Origin: Clostridiaceae bacterium
GTDB lineage: Bacteria > Bacillota > Clostridia > Lachnospirales > Lachnospiraceae
DNA length: 64,000 nucleotides
Direction: 5' to 3'
Assembly (NCBI GenBank): GCA_902362865.1
Contig: CABIYE010000012.1
Location: 1 to 64,000, forward strand
Part shown: positions 41,325-50,789 of the stretch, one piece after another
How the letters are laid out: each line of letters opens with the position of its first letter
Position numbering within the stretch: the first letter of the stretch is position 1
The notes under the pieces: generated by a model
Told to the model about the DNA's origin: nothing
The model's input: the letters and a program-made list of their open reading frames with translations, nothing else
Database searches by the model: none
Translations under genes and position numbers: made by a program

Positions 41325-42815
41325 TTATTTTATCTTCAGAATACCTTTTACCGTTTCTTCCATTTTATCCACATCGCATTCCAAAGTATGCAGAACTTCT
41401 GCGTGAAGGATTTCTCTCACTGCATTCGGCATCTCTGTCCCGGACACACGCTGCAGTTCAGGCAGCAGATCAAATTCACCTGCATCCGCATATTTCTCAT
41501 CAACAGCCGTCATAACACTCTTTACGAACTTGTACGGACTTGCCGTAGATGCAATCACACACTTTGTCTCATCGCCGCTCGTTCTGCGGTATTCCTCACA
41601 GACATAGGATGCCACCGCCGTATGGGTATCCATTACATACCCTGTCTTATGGTACGTATCATGGATTGCCTGTGCTGTCTGCGCTTCTGTCGCATAACCC
41701 GCCGCAAAATCCGCAAGTCTTTCTCTCATATCTTCTGTAATCTCATATGTTCCATCCGTCTTCAGCGCCTGCATCAGCTCTGCCGTCTTCCCGGCGTCGC
41801 AGCCGGAAATAAGATAAATCAAACGCTCCAGATTACTGGATATCAGAATATCCATAGATGGGGAAGTAGTAAGCACAAATTCGCGGTTCTTATCATAAGT
41901 TCCTGTCTCAAAGAAATCAAAAAGCACTTTATTTTCATTCGACGCACAGATTAATTTCTGAATCGGCACTCCCATATGCTTCGCATAATATGCAGCCAGA
42001 ATATTCCCAAAGTTGCCGGTCGGAACTACTACATTCATCTTCTCGCCATTCTCAATCTCGCCGTTCTTCAGAAGTTTCGCATAAGCGTATACATAGTATG
42101 CCACCTGCGGAACCAGACGCCCGATATTAATAGAATTGGCAGAAGAGAACTGATATCCATGTTCCGCCAGCTCTTTCGCCAGCTCTTTATTCTCAAACAT
42201 TGCTTTCACGCCGCTCTGCGCATTGTCAAAGTTCCCGTGAATGGCAACCACATCTACATTCTTTCCTTTCTGCGTCACCATCTGCAGTTCCTGCACTCTG
42301 CTGACGCCATCCTTGGGATAGAATACAATAATTCTGGTCCCTTCTACATCAGCAAAGCCTGCCAGGGCAGCTTTGCCCGTATCGCCGGATGTAGCAGTAA
42401 GAATCACAATCTCGTTCTCTGCATGGTTCTTCTTTGCAGAAGTGGTAAGAAGATGGGGCAGAATGGACAACGCCATATCCTTAAATGCAATCGTCGCTCC
42501 GTGGAACAATTCCAGATAATAGGTGTTATCTACCTTCACAAGGGGAGCGATCTCTTCGGTATCGAACTTACTGTCATACGCCTTTTCTATACACTCTTTT
42601 AATTCTTCTTCCGTAAAATCCGTAAAAAGCTCCTTCATAACCGCATAGGCAGTCTCCTGATAGTTCATATCTTTCAGTTCCTCCAGAGATACGGAAAGCT
42701 TTGGCAGGCTCACCGGCACAAATAATCCTCCGTCATCCGCAAGCCCTTTTAATATAGCTTCAGACGCTGTTACCGTTACATTATCATTTCTTGTACTTTT
42801 ATACTGCAGATTCAT
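41325..42815 (-). CDS. thrC: Threonine synthase
   Basis: This PLP enzyme converts O-phosphohomoserine to threonine. It is about 496 residues and belongs to the longer, yeast/E. coli-like class. The N-terminal YKSTRND, the PLP lysine motif in ATIAFKDMALSIL and TATSGDTGKAAL, and the phosphate-binding PTGNFGNILAAY are present. The ATG at 42815 has AAAGGTG at 6 bases. A promoter lies at 42851-42879. Confidence 0.92.
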   Translation of the reverse strand: MNLQYKSTRNDNVTVTASEAILKGLADDGGLFVPVSLPKLSVSLEELKDMNYQETAYAVMKELFTDFTEEELKECIEKAYDSKFDTEEIAPLVKVDNTYYLELFHGATIAFKDMALSILPHLLTTSAKKNHAENEIVILTATSGDTGKAALAGFADVEGTRIIVFYPKDGVSRVQELQMVTQKGKNVDVVAIHGNFDNAQSGVKAMFENKELAKELAEHGYQFSSANSINIGRLVPQVAYYVYAYAKLLKNGEIENGEKMNVVVPTGNFGNILAAYYAKHMGVPIQKLICASNENKVLFDFFETGTYDKNREFVLTTSPSMDILISSNLERLIYLISGCDAGKTAELMQALKTDGTYEITEDMRERLADFAAGYATEAQTAQAIHDTYHKTGYVMDTHTAVASYVCEEYRRTSGDETKCVIASTASPYKFVKSVMTAVDEKYADAGEFDLLPELQRVSGTEMPNAVREILHAEVLHTLECDVDKMEETVKGILKIK

Positions 42816-42850
42816 CTTCTTCACCTTTCTATTCCTGATTATAGTCTGGA

Positions 42851-42879
42851 ATTATACCACAAACTTCCTTCATATTCAA
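42851..42879 (-). promoter_or_regulatory. thrC promoter
   Basis: On the minus strand TTGAAT (42874-42879), a 17-bp spacer and TATAAT (42851-42856). Confidence 0.72.
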
Positions 42880-42885
42880 TGGCAT

Positions 42886-44199
42886 CTACTTTCTCCTGCG
42901 GAACAAAATGAATAAAACGGCGCTGATTGCCATCAAAACCGGATAAAACAGATAAGGAAGTATGTTAAATGGCGTAAGTCCCGTAAGACTGGCCGCCGAA
43001 AGAAGCTGTGCACCATAGGGTATCATCCCCTGCCCTACAGATGTAAAAATATCCAGAAGCGACGCTGTTCGCTTCGGATCAACCTTATATTCATCACTGA
43101 TTTCCTTTGCGATAGGTCCTGCCATTACAATCGCCACCGTATTATTAGCCGTACATGCATCTACCAGAAGCGACAGGCCTGCAATTCCCAGTTCAGCTCC
43201 CCGCTGGCTGTTAATCTTCCTGCGGATCAGATCCAGTACAAACTGAATTCCTCCATACTCTTTTACCAAAGATACAATACAAGCCACAATAATAGAAATT
43301 ACAGTGATGTCATACATTCCCGTAACACCGCCAACACTTGTCCCGTTGATTTCTCCGCCGCCGACCGCCAAAAACATCTGATTCAGCGCTATGCTTCCGG
43401 TTGCCACGCCAACAATCAGCGAGAGAATGGTTCCTCCAATCAAAACCACAAATACATTAATTCCAACCAGCGCTCCGATCAAAACAAGGAGATAGGGGAG
43501 CACTTTCCAGAAATTCCATGTCAGCTCCGACGCCTCTGTATAATTGCCGCCATTCCTTGTAATAAAGAAGAAAATCAAAACTGTAATCACAGCCGCCGGA
43601 AGCACGATAAAAAAGTTCTCCCTGAACTTATCCTTCATCTCACATCCCTGGGTCTTTACAGCCGCAATGGTGGTATCTGAAATCATAGACAAGTTATCGC
43701 CGAACATGGCGCCGCATACCACCGCTCCGATACAAATTGGCAGTGCAAATCCCGTCTTCTCACTGATCCCCACCGCAATCGGTGCCAGCGCTGCAATGGT
43801 TCCCATGGAAGTTCCCATAGATACGGAAATAAAGCATCCAATCACAAAAAGCCCCACCACAGCCACATGAGACGGCAGAATGGACAGTCCCAGGTTTACC
43901 GTACTCTCCACTCCGCCTGCCGCCGTCACTGCACCGGAGAAACCTCCGGCACACAGGAAGATCAGACTCATGGTGATAATATTCTCGTCCCCCACGCCCT
44001 TCGCAATAATAGAAATCTTCTCCTCAAAAGACACAGATCTGTTCTGAAGAAACGCTACACACAGGGCAATCAGAAACGCCACAATCGCCGGCATCGCATA
44101 GAAATCTCCCGTAACAATTCCTGAACCCAGAAAAATAATTAAAAATACACCTATCGGGAGCAACGCTATGGCTCTTCCCTTCTTCCTCTCATTCCCCAT
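42886..44199 (-). CDS. NhaC-like Na+/H+ antiporter family protein
   Basis: The integral membrane protein of about 437 residues has roughly 11-12 hydrophobic segments. Motifs typical of NhaC-type antiporters are present, such as GTSMGTIAALAPIAVGI, MFGDNLSMISDTTIAAV and DACTANNTVAIVMAGPIA. The substrate could be Na+/H+ or an amino or organic acid, as in other members. It follows leuD by a short gap and may be co-transcribed with leuCD. The ATG at 44199 and a GTG four codons earlier are both possible starts. Confidence 0.82.
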   Translation of the reverse strand: MGNERKKGRAIALLPIGVFLIIFLGSGIVTGDFYAMPAIVAFLIALCVAFLQNRSVSFEEKISIIAKGVGDENIITMSLIFLCAGGFSGAVTAAGGVESTVNLGLSILPSHVAVVGLFVIGCFISVSMGTSMGTIAALAPIAVGISEKTGFALPICIGAVVCGAMFGDNLSMISDTTIAAVKTQGCEMKDKFRENFFIVLPAAVITVLIFFFITRNGGNYTEASELTWNFWKVLPYLLVLIGALVGINVFVVLIGGTILSLIVGVATGSIALNQMFLAVGGGEINGTSVGGVTGMYDITVISIIVACIVSLVKEYGGIQFVLDLIRRKINSQRGAELGIAGLSLLVDACTANNTVAIVMAGPIAKEISDEYKVDPKRTASLLDIFTSVGQGMIPYGAQLLSAASLTGLTPFNILPYLFYPVLMAISAVLFILFRRRK

Positions 44200-44222
44200 C
44201 TTTCCTGACACACCTTTTATCT

Positions 44223-44711
44223 TTATTTTTTACTATTTGTATAGTTCACCAGACCGCCCGCTGCAATAATCTTCTGCATAAATTCCGGGAACGCCTGGCC
44301 TTTAAACTGGGTTCCCTTTGTTTTGTTATAAATCATTCCGCTGTCGAAATCCACTTCTACTTCGTCTCCCGCCTCGATTCCTCTTGCCGCTTCCGGACAT
44401 TCAATAATCGGAAGTCCGATGTTAATTGCATTCCGATAAAAAATCCTTGCAAATGTCTCTGCAATCACGCAGCTTACTCCCGCCGTCTTCAGGCAAAGGG
44501 GCGCATGCTCCCTGGATGAACCACACCCGAAGTTCTTATTCGCCACAATCAAATCTCCCGGCTGAACCTTCTTCACAAATTCCGGGTCAATATCCACCAT
44601 CGCATGACTTGCCAGTTCCTGCGGGTCAAAAGAATTCAGGTATCTTGCCGGAATAATAACATCCGTATCTACATTGTCTCCATATTTAAAAACTTTTCCA
44701 AGCGCTTTCAT
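44223..44711 (-). CDS. leuD: 3-isopropylmalate dehydratase small subunit
   Basis: This is the swivelling domain partner of LeuC. It is 162 residues, with the conserved [16 protein letters not shown] and [12 protein letters not shown] motifs and [11 protein letters not shown]. The ATG overlaps the leuC stop in a TAATG junction. The short archaeal-type form could also act in homoaconitase-like steps, but leucine synthesis is most likely. Confidence 0.92.
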   Translation of the reverse strand: MKALGKVFKYGDNVDTDVIIPARYLNSFDPQELASHAMVDIDPEFVKKVQPGDLIVANKNFGCGSSREHAPLCLKTAGVSCVIAETFARIFYRNAINIGLPIIECPEAARGIEAGDEVEVDFDSGMIYNKTKGTQFKGQAFPEFMQKIIAAGGLVNYTNSKK

Positions 44712-45985
44712 TATCTGTCACCTACTTTCTCCGGGTTCGCAATATATCCTGCGATTGCACTTGCCGCCGCCACTTCAGGAGAGGCAAGATAGATCAGGGA
44801 ATCCACATGTCCCATTCGTCCTACGAAGTTACGGTTCGTTGTGGACACGCATTTCTCACCTGCAGCCATAACACCCATGTGGCCGCCCATACATGGTCCG
44901 CAGCTCGGCGTGTTAAACGCACATCCCGCATCAATAAAAATATCCACCAGTCCTTCTTTGATACACTGCTTGTATATCTGCTGCGTAGCCGGAACCACCA
45001 TTACACGCACGTCCGGATGTACCGTATGCCCTTTCAGCACAGCCGCGGCTCTTCTCAGGTCAGAAATTCTTCCATTGGTACAAGATCCAATCACTACCTG
45101 ATCAATCTTAATCGGCTCCATAACCTCAATCTCATCAATCGTCTTCGCATTACCGGGAAGATGCGGGAAAGCTACCGTCGGGCGTACTTCGGCAAGGTCA
45201 ATCTCGATAACCTCTTCATACTCCGCATCTTCATCCGCCGTATAGATTTTATACTCTTTTTCACCATGCTCCTTCAGATATTCTTCTGTCAGTTCATCCA
45301 CCGGGAAAATTCCATTCTTAGCTCCCGCCTCAATTGCCATATTCGCCATGGTAAAGCGGTCATCCATCGTCAGGTTCTGAATACCGTCTCCCACAAATTC
45401 CATTGATTTATAAAGAGCGCCATCCACTCCGATTCTGCCAATGATATGGATAATAATATCCTTACCGCTGACATATCTGGACGGTTTCCCCTTCAGCACA
45501 AACTTCATCGCACCCGGCACCTTGAACCACAGTTCACCCGTTGCCATCCCGGTAGCAATATCGGTTGTTCCCACTCCCGTTGAAAATGCTCCCAGAGCAC
45601 CATATGTACAGGTATGGGAGTCCGCTCCGATAATACATTCTCCCGCAGTAACAACTCCGGCCTCCGGCAAAATTGCGTGTTCCACGCCGGATTTTCCCTG
45701 TTCAAAATACCACTTCAGTCCCTGTGCCTTCGCGAACTCACGGATTGCCTTAGAGTTCTCCGCCGACTTAATATCTTTATTCGGCGTAAAATGATCCGGC
45801 ACAAACACCACCTTATCCTTATCAAATACATTATCAGCCATCTGTTTTAATACAGGCAGGGCCATCGGTCCTGTAATGTCATTCGCCATCACCACATCCA
45901 GCTTCGCCATAATCAGCTGTCCGGCCTCCACACTGTCAAGTCCCGCATGTGCCGCCAGAATCTTCTGTGTCATTGTCATGCCCAT
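44711..45985 (-). CDS. leuC: 3-isopropylmalate dehydratase large subunit
   Basis: This aconitase-family enzyme isomerises 2- to 3-isopropylmalate. It is 424 residues, the short HacA/LeuC2 type. The [4Fe-4S] ligands are visible in [24 protein letters not shown] and [18 protein letters not shown] is placed 8 bases before the ATG. No leuA or leuB is in the window. Confidence 0.92.
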   Translation of the reverse strand: MGMTMTQKILAAHAGLDSVEAGQLIMAKLDVVMANDITGPMALPVLKQMADNVFDKDKVVFVPDHFTPNKDIKSAENSKAIREFAKAQGLKWYFEQGKSGVEHAILPEAGVVTAGECIIGADSHTCTYGALGAFSTGVGTTDIATGMATGELWFKVPGAMKFVLKGKPSRYVSGKDIIIHIIGRIGVDGALYKSMEFVGDGIQNLTMDDRFTMANMAIEAGAKNGIFPVDELTEEYLKEHGEKEYKIYTADEDAEYEEVIEIDLAEVRPTVAFPHLPGNAKTIDEIEVMEPIKIDQVVIGSCTNGRISDLRRAAAVLKGHTVHPDVRVMVVPATQQIYKQCIKEGLVDIFIDAGCAFNTPSCGPCMGGHMGVMAAGEKCVSTTNRNFVGRMGHVDSLIYLASPEVAAASAIAGYIANPEKVGDR

Positions 45986-46020
45986 GATACATGCCTCCTT
46001 CTTTCCTCATATTAACTGCT

Positions 46021-46050
46021 ATTCTATCATAACCTGCATTTATTCTGCAA
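46021..46050 (-). promoter_or_regulatory. Probable leuCD promoter
   Basis: On the minus strand TTGCAG (46045-46050), an 18-bp spacer and TAGAAT (46021-46026). Confidence 0.45.
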
Positions 46051-46051
46051 T

Positions 46052-46951
46052 TTATTTTCCCTTTTTCCTTTTTTCTTCCAGACCTTTCTTTAATTCTTCC
46101 AGAATATCCTTATGATTTCTGGATTCCATCTTCGGGAACGCCTTTACCAGACGTTCACTGACTTTTGTACTGGATTTTGCAAGCTGTGCGTAGCGCTCCT
46201 TAAGCTGCACATAGTATTCCCTGAGCTGAACAGCCCGTTCCTTCTGCTGCGCCGCACGCTCCTTCTGCTCTCCGCCAAACTCTTCCAATTTCCCTTTGAT
46301 GTCATCCGTCACCTCATCCAGTTTCTTGCCGACTTCTTCCTGCTTCTCCATAGTATCCATCACGTTTTCGTAAATATTGCTTCCCATCTTATCCGAAATA
46401 TCCCGAAGCTCTGACGCTATCCGCTCCATCATTTCCAAGCGTTTGTTGAACTTCAGAATTCCTGATGCCGTTACATACAGATCGGCAAAAGTCACAATAC
46501 TAAGAACCACGATCAAAGCAACTCCCAAAGCATGAGGAAGCGCTTCTGCCACACGATAAACAAGCGGCTGAAATACTTTCACGATAAAAATGCAGGCAAC
46601 ACCCCACACCAATGAAAAAATCGGGCAGACGTAACCGCCTATATTGAAAGGCTGCCCGGAATAATCCCACCACTTATGGTGGAAAATCTTATCCAAAGCA
46701 AATCCTGTCAGCCCCTCTATCAATGTTACGATAATAACGGAAGCAACATATAAAATCACCAGATTATTTTCAAAAGGCTCCAGCAAAAGAAGCACTGCGC
46801 TCACTCCCACACCATAGACCGGGCAAATCGGTCCATTCAAAAACCCTCTGTTTACAAATCTCTTTTCTTTTACCGCCGCATAGGCAACTTCCGCGCACCA
46901 TCCCAAAAAACCATACGTAAAAAAATAAAGTATTAAATAATAAATGTCCAC
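46052..46951 (-). CDS. CmpB-type putative ABC permease with C-terminal coiled coil
   Basis: The N-terminal half has about five hydrophobic segments with the CmpB-family sequences GFLGWCAEVAYAA and NRGFLNGPICPVYGVG and DYSGQPFNIGGYVCP. The C-terminal half (about 180-300) is a long Glu/Lys/Gln-rich coiled coil with heptad-like QKERA repeats. Function is unknown despite the family name. No ATG fits: the frame opens with TTG eight bases from the predicted transcript start. A GTG at 46951 with AGAGAGG upstream is the better guess. Divergent from feoA with overlapping promoters. Confidence 0.72.
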   Translation of the reverse strand: MDIYYLILYFFTYGFLGWCAEVAYAAVKEKRFVNRGFLNGPICPVYGVGVSAVLLLLEPFENNLVILYVASVIIVTLIEGLTGFALDKIFHHKWWDYSGQPFNIGGYVCPIFSLVWGVACIFIVKVFQPLVYRVAEALPHALGVALIVVLSIVTFADLYVTASGILKFNKRLEMMERIASELRDISDKMGSNIYENVMDTMEKQEEVGKKLDEVTDDIKGKLEEFGGEQKERAAQQKERAVQLREYYVQLKERYAQLAKSSTKVSERLVKAFPKMESRNHKDILEELKKGLEEKRKKGK

Positions 46952-47004
46952 TCCTTCTAATTCCTCTCTTCCCTCGAATGTTAATCGCAAGCGCCAATAG
47001 TTGT

Positions 47005-47033
47005 ATTATACTTCACGTTGTCACGCTCGTCAA
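47005..47033 (-). promoter_or_regulatory. Promoter of the CmpB-like gene
   Basis: On the minus strand TTGACG (47028-47033), a 17-bp spacer and TATAAT (47005-47010). Its spacer contains the -35 box of the opposing feoA promoter. Confidence 0.68.
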
Positions 47034-47046
47034 TCAGTGTTATAAT
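47018..47046 (+). promoter_or_regulatory. feoAB promoter
   Basis: TTGTCA (47018-47023), a 17-bp spacer and TATAAT (47041-47046) on the plus strand. Confidence 0.78.
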
Positions 47047-47058
47047 ACTCGAATAATA

Positions 47059-47077
47059 GATAATAATTATCAATAAC
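47059..47077 (+). promoter_or_regulatory. Fur-like box
   Basis: GATAATAATTATCAATAAC closely matches the 19-bp Fur consensus (GATAATGATAATCATTATC). It lies just downstream of the feoAB -10 box, over the expected start point, as suits iron repression. Confidence 0.75.
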
Positions 47078-47096
47078 AGCAAAGGAGTCTTCCATT

Positions 47097-47330
47097 ATGA
47101 TACTAAAGAAAGGAAAGAACCATCACACATATATTGTAGATTCTATCCATATTGAACTACAGTTAGAACGCCGTCTCGAAGCGCTGGGACTGACCGAGGG
47201 AACCGCAATTACCATCATGAACAACGATAAAAAAGGATCCCTCACCGTAAAATTCCGCGGTACACGGTTCGCAATCGGAAAAAGGATTGCCGACAATATT
47301 GAAGTAACGGAGGCGGTTTCTCATGAGTGA
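47097..47330 (+). CDS. feoA: Ferrous iron transport protein A
   Basis: This is a 77-residue SH3-like protein. LERRLEALGLTEGTAITIM and FAIGKRIADNIEV are typical of FeoA, a small cytoplasmic partner that modulates FeoB. AAAGGAG precedes the ATG. It overlaps feoB by 8 bases. With feoB it forms the only plus-strand operon of the window. Confidence 0.92.
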   Translation: MILKKGKNHHTYIVDSIHIELQLERRLEALGLTEGTAITIMNNDKKGSLTVKFRGTRFAIGKRIADNIEVTEAVSHE

Positions 47331-49368
47331 TATCATTAACGTAGGTTTTATCGGAAATCCCAACTGCGGGAAAACCACTCTGTTCAATGCATTTACCGGT
47401 GCAAACCTGAAAGTCGCCAACTGGCCCGGCGTTACGGTTGAAAAGAAAGAGGGAAAAGCAACTTACGAAGGACAGACCTTTAAACTGATTGATCTTCCGG
47501 GAATTTACAGCCTCACTTCCTATACAATGGAAGAAACGGTATCCCGGGAATGTATCATGAGCGATGAAGTAGACGTGATTGTAGATGTCATTGACGCATC
47601 CAGCCTGGAGCGCAACCTCTATCTCACACTGCAGTTAATCGAACTGGGCAAACCTGTCGTACTGGCATTGAATATGATGGACATCGTAGAAGACCGGGGC
47701 ATGGAAATTGATCTTCACCGTCTGCCGGAAATGCTGGGCGTCCCTGCCATCCCCGTTTCTGCCAGGAAGAAGACCGGGCTTTCCATCCTCATCCACGCAG
47801 TTGCGCACCACAAGGATTATACGGCACAAGGCCCATTCATCCATCACCATCCCGGAATGCATTCTTCCCACCGGCATAACCATCACGACGAATATGCCAT
47901 GGTGTACGAAGACTACATCGAAGATAAAATTGATATTATCATAGATGCCCTGCAGCAAAAATATCCGGAACTTCCCAACAAAAGATGGCATGCTATCAAG
48001 CTGCTGGAGCGAGACAAAGCTGTTACTGACGCCTGTCCGCTGGAACTTGAGAATGTCATTGACCGAAGCTATGAAAAAGACATTATAAACCAGAAATATA
48101 ACTTTATCGAAGAAATCATCAGCGAGACACTGGTGAATAAATCCAGGAAAGAAGCCAGCACCGACAAGATTGACCGCTATCTGACCAACAGGTGGCTGGG
48201 ACTTCCTATCTTTCTGGGCATTATGGCACTGGTCTTCTTCCTGACCTTTACCGTCGGCGACTTTTTAAAGGGATATTTCGAGATAGGACTGGAACAATTT
48301 TCCGCACTGGTGCAGAATGGACTCATCGCTATCCATACCAATGAAATGTTAATCTCGTTGGTGGTGGACGGAATTATCTCCGGCGTTGGCGGAATTCTTA
48401 CTTTTCTTCCGAATATTTTCATCCTGTTCCTGGCGCTGGCCTTCCTGGAAGACAGCGGCTACATGGCAAGAGTCGCCTTTGTTATGGATGATATTATGAG
48501 CCGGCTCGGACTGTCCGGGCGCGCTTTTATTCCGCTGCTGCTGGGATTTGGCTGCTCCGTTCCCGCCATAATGGCGTCCCGCGCCCTGGAAAACCGCAAA
48601 GACAGGCTGAAGACCATATTAATTACACCATTTATGTCCTGCAGCGCAAGACTCCCGATATATGTACTCTTTTCCTCCTTGTTTTTTGAAAAACATGCTA
48701 TGCTTGTATGCTATTCCATGTATCTGCTGGGAATTATTGTCGCCATCGGAACAGCATTCTTCATTTCAAAAATTGATGGGAGCAAAGCCGAGCACGCTTT
48801 ACTAATTGAATTGCCGGAGTATAAATCACCAAATGCGCACACCATCGCCATCTACGTATGGGAGAAGGTAAAAGATTATTTAAGCAAAGCAGGTACGGTT
48901 ATTTTCCTCGCTTCTGTGATTATGTGGCTGCTCCTGAACTTCGGTCCGTCAGGTTATGTAACAGATATTACCGCAAGCTTCGGTTCCTACATAGGCAAAG
49001 CAATTGTACCATTTTTCAAACCTATCGGCCTTGGTTACTGGCAGATTGTAGTTGCCCTCATTGCCGGTATTGCCGCCAAAGAAGTGGTCGTTTCCAGCTG
49101 CAGCGTATTATTTGGCGTACAGAATATTACCGGTGCACATGGGATGAACAGCCTCGCCGTGCTTCTCGGTTCTATGGGCTTCGGCGCCGCCAATGCTTAT
49201 GCCCTGATGGTGTTCTGTCTGCTGTACATCCCCTGCACGGCAACAATTGCCACCATCCACAGGGAAACCGGAAGCAAAAAAATCACCGCTTCCTTTGTCC
49301 TGTTCCAACTGGCAGTTGCATGGATCATGAGTTTTCTTGTGTACCATATAGCAGGAATAATTTTGTAA
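47323..49368 (+). CDS. feoB: Ferrous iron transporter B with His-rich insert
   Basis: The 681-residue Fe(II) permease has an N-terminal GTPase (G1 GNPNCGKTT, G2 region PGVTVEKKEG, G3 DLPG, G4 NMMD), a helical GDI region and a membrane domain of two Gate repeats (SRAFIP-like SGRAFIPLLLGFGCSVPAIM; AAKEVVVSS). A histidine-rich stretch at about residues 173-189 has nine histidines, lying in the soluble part after the G domain. Expected to be repressed by Fur when iron is plentiful. An intrinsic terminator follows the stop. Confidence 0.94.
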   Translation: MSDIINVGFIGNPNCGKTTLFNAFTGANLKVANWPGVTVEKKEGKATYEGQTFKLIDLPGIYSLTSYTMEETVSRECIMSDEVDVIVDVIDASSLERNLYLTLQLIELGKPVVLALNMMDIVEDRGMEIDLHRLPEMLGVPAIPVSARKKTGLSILIHAVAHHKDYTAQGPFIHHHPGMHSSHRHNHHDEYAMVYEDYIEDKIDIIIDALQQKYPELPNKRWHAIKLLERDKAVTDACPLELENVIDRSYEKDIINQKYNFIEEIISETLVNKSRKEASTDKIDRYLTNRWLGLPIFLGIMALVFFLTFTVGDFLKGYFEIGLEQFSALVQNGLIAIHTNEMLISLVVDGIISGVGGILTFLPNIFILFLALAFLEDSGYMARVAFVMDDIMSRLGLSGRAFIPLLLGFGCSVPAIMASRALENRKDRLKTILITPFMSCSARLPIYVLFSSLFFEKHAMLVCYSMYLLGIIVAIGTAFFISKIDGSKAEHALLIELPEYKSPNAHTIAIYVWEKVKDYLSKAGTVIFLASVIMWLLLNFGPSGYVTDITASFGSYIGKAIVPFFKPIGLGYWQIVVALIAGIAAKEVVVSSCSVLFGVQNITGAHGMNSLAVLLGSMGFGAANAYALMVFCLLYIPCTATIATIHRETGSKKITASFVLFQLAVAWIMSFLVYHIAGIIL

Positions 49369-49412
49369 AACAAAGAAGGATTCCAATAGCAGCACGGAAT
49401 CCTTCTTTGTTA
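49368..49412. terminator. Bidirectional terminator between feoB and the aldehyde dehydrogenase gene
   Basis: AACAAAGAAGGATTCC and its complement form a 16-bp stem around an 11-base loop, with T-rich sequence on both sides, serving two converging genes. Confidence 0.85.
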
Positions 49413-50780
49413 TTTCATCAGTTTCTTAATAATATCCAGTTTATCTCCAAACGGTGCATATCGTATCGGTACGTCAATGAACCTTGATTTCTTCAAAATG
49501 CTCTTTTCATGCGTAAATGTATCAAAACTTGCTTTTCCATGGTAGCCGCCCATCCCGCTGCTGCCGACGCCGCCAAACGGCATATGTGACGTAGCCAGAT
49601 GCACGACCGTATCATTGATGCAGCCGCCCCCGTAAGATATATTTTCCAGAATATAGTCTTCCCTCTTCTTATCTCCGGTAAAAAGATATAACGCCAACGG
49701 TCTGGGTCTTGCATTCACCATGGCCGCTGCCTCTTTTAGACTATAAAATGTAAGCACAGGCAATATCGGCCCGAAAATCTCTTCCTGCATCACCGGGCTG
49801 TCCCATGTAACTTCATCCAGCACCGTAGGTTCAATCTGCAAGGAGCCTCTCCGGCTTCCTCCTCCGCATACAACATGTGCGCCATCCATAAGCCCCAGAA
49901 TTCTTTCATAATGCTTTGCATTCACTATTCTGGGATATTCCGGATTCTCGCACGGTTCTTTTCCATACATCTTTTTTATATATTTTTCAATCTGTCTGAG
50001 CAGCTTCTCTTTCACAGTCTTCTGCACAAGGATATAGTCCGGTGCCACACAAGTCTGCCCGCAATTTAAAAACTTTCCCCACACAATCCTCTTTGCCGCA
50101 AGCCTGATGTCCGCCGTCTCATCCACAATGCACGGACTCTTGCCGCCAAGTTCCAGTGTAACAGGAGTCAGATTCCGGGAAGCCTTCTCCATCACATACT
50201 TTCCAACATTTACACTTCCCGTAAAAAAAATATAATCAAAACGCTCATTCAGGAGAGCTTCATTTTCCGCTCTTCCACCTTCTATCACCGCCACATATTT
50301 TTCCGGGAAAAGCTCCTTCACCATCTTCGCTATCACTCCCGACGTGTGGGGCGAATAGGCAGATGGCTTTATAACCGCACAATTTCCTGCACAGATTGCT
50401 CCCACCAGCGGTACTACCGTCAGCTGGAACGGATAATTCCAGGGCGACATGATTAATACAACCCCATAAGGTTCTTTATAAACATATGCTCTTGACGGAA
50501 ATTGCGTAATTGGTGCCGGAACCTTCCGCGGCTTGGCCCACTTCCGAAGATGCTTTACAATATACCTGATTTCTTCTTTTACGATTCCAATCTCCGTTGC
50601 ATAAGACTCAAAAGAAGATTTATGCAGATCCTTTCTAAGCCCATCCATAATCAAATCTTCGTTCTTACATATCCATCTGTACATGCGGACAAGCTGCTTT
50701 GTTCGGAATTCTATATCCCGGCTCTCTCCTCCGCTCCAGTACTCTCTTTGCTTATGCAATACTATCTTATAATCTCTCAT
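49410..50780 (-). CDS. Aldehyde dehydrogenase (class 3-like)
   Basis: This NAD(P)-dependent dehydrogenase is 456 residues, the short form lacking the N-terminal extension, as in fatty aldehyde dehydrogenases. The active site shows the cysteine in NCGQTCVAPDY, the glutamate in TLELGGKSP, the cofactor glycine motif FTGSVNVGKYV and SPWNYPFQL. The physiological aldehyde is unknown. The PHP gene lies only 9 bases upstream, so the two are likely co-transcribed. Confidence 0.9.
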   Translation of the reverse strand: MRDYKIVLHKQREYWSGGESRDIEFRTKQLVRMYRWICKNEDLIMDGLRKDLHKSSFESYATEIGIVKEEIRYIVKHLRKWAKPRKVPAPITQFPSRAYVYKEPYGVVLIMSPWNYPFQLTVVPLVGAICAGNCAVIKPSAYSPHTSGVIAKMVKELFPEKYVAVIEGGRAENEALLNERFDYIFFTGSVNVGKYVMEKASRNLTPVTLELGGKSPCIVDETADIRLAAKRIVWGKFLNCGQTCVAPDYILVQKTVKEKLLRQIEKYIKKMYGKEPCENPEYPRIVNAKHYERILGLMDGAHVVCGGGSRRGSLQIEPTVLDEVTWDSPVMQEEIFGPILPVLTFYSLKEAAAMVNARPRPLALYLFTGDKKREDYILENISYGGGCINDTVVHLATSHMPFGGVGSSGMGGYHGKASFDTFTHEKSILKKSRFIDVPIRYAPFGDKLDIIKKLMK

Positions 50781-50789
50781 AGCTTCCTT

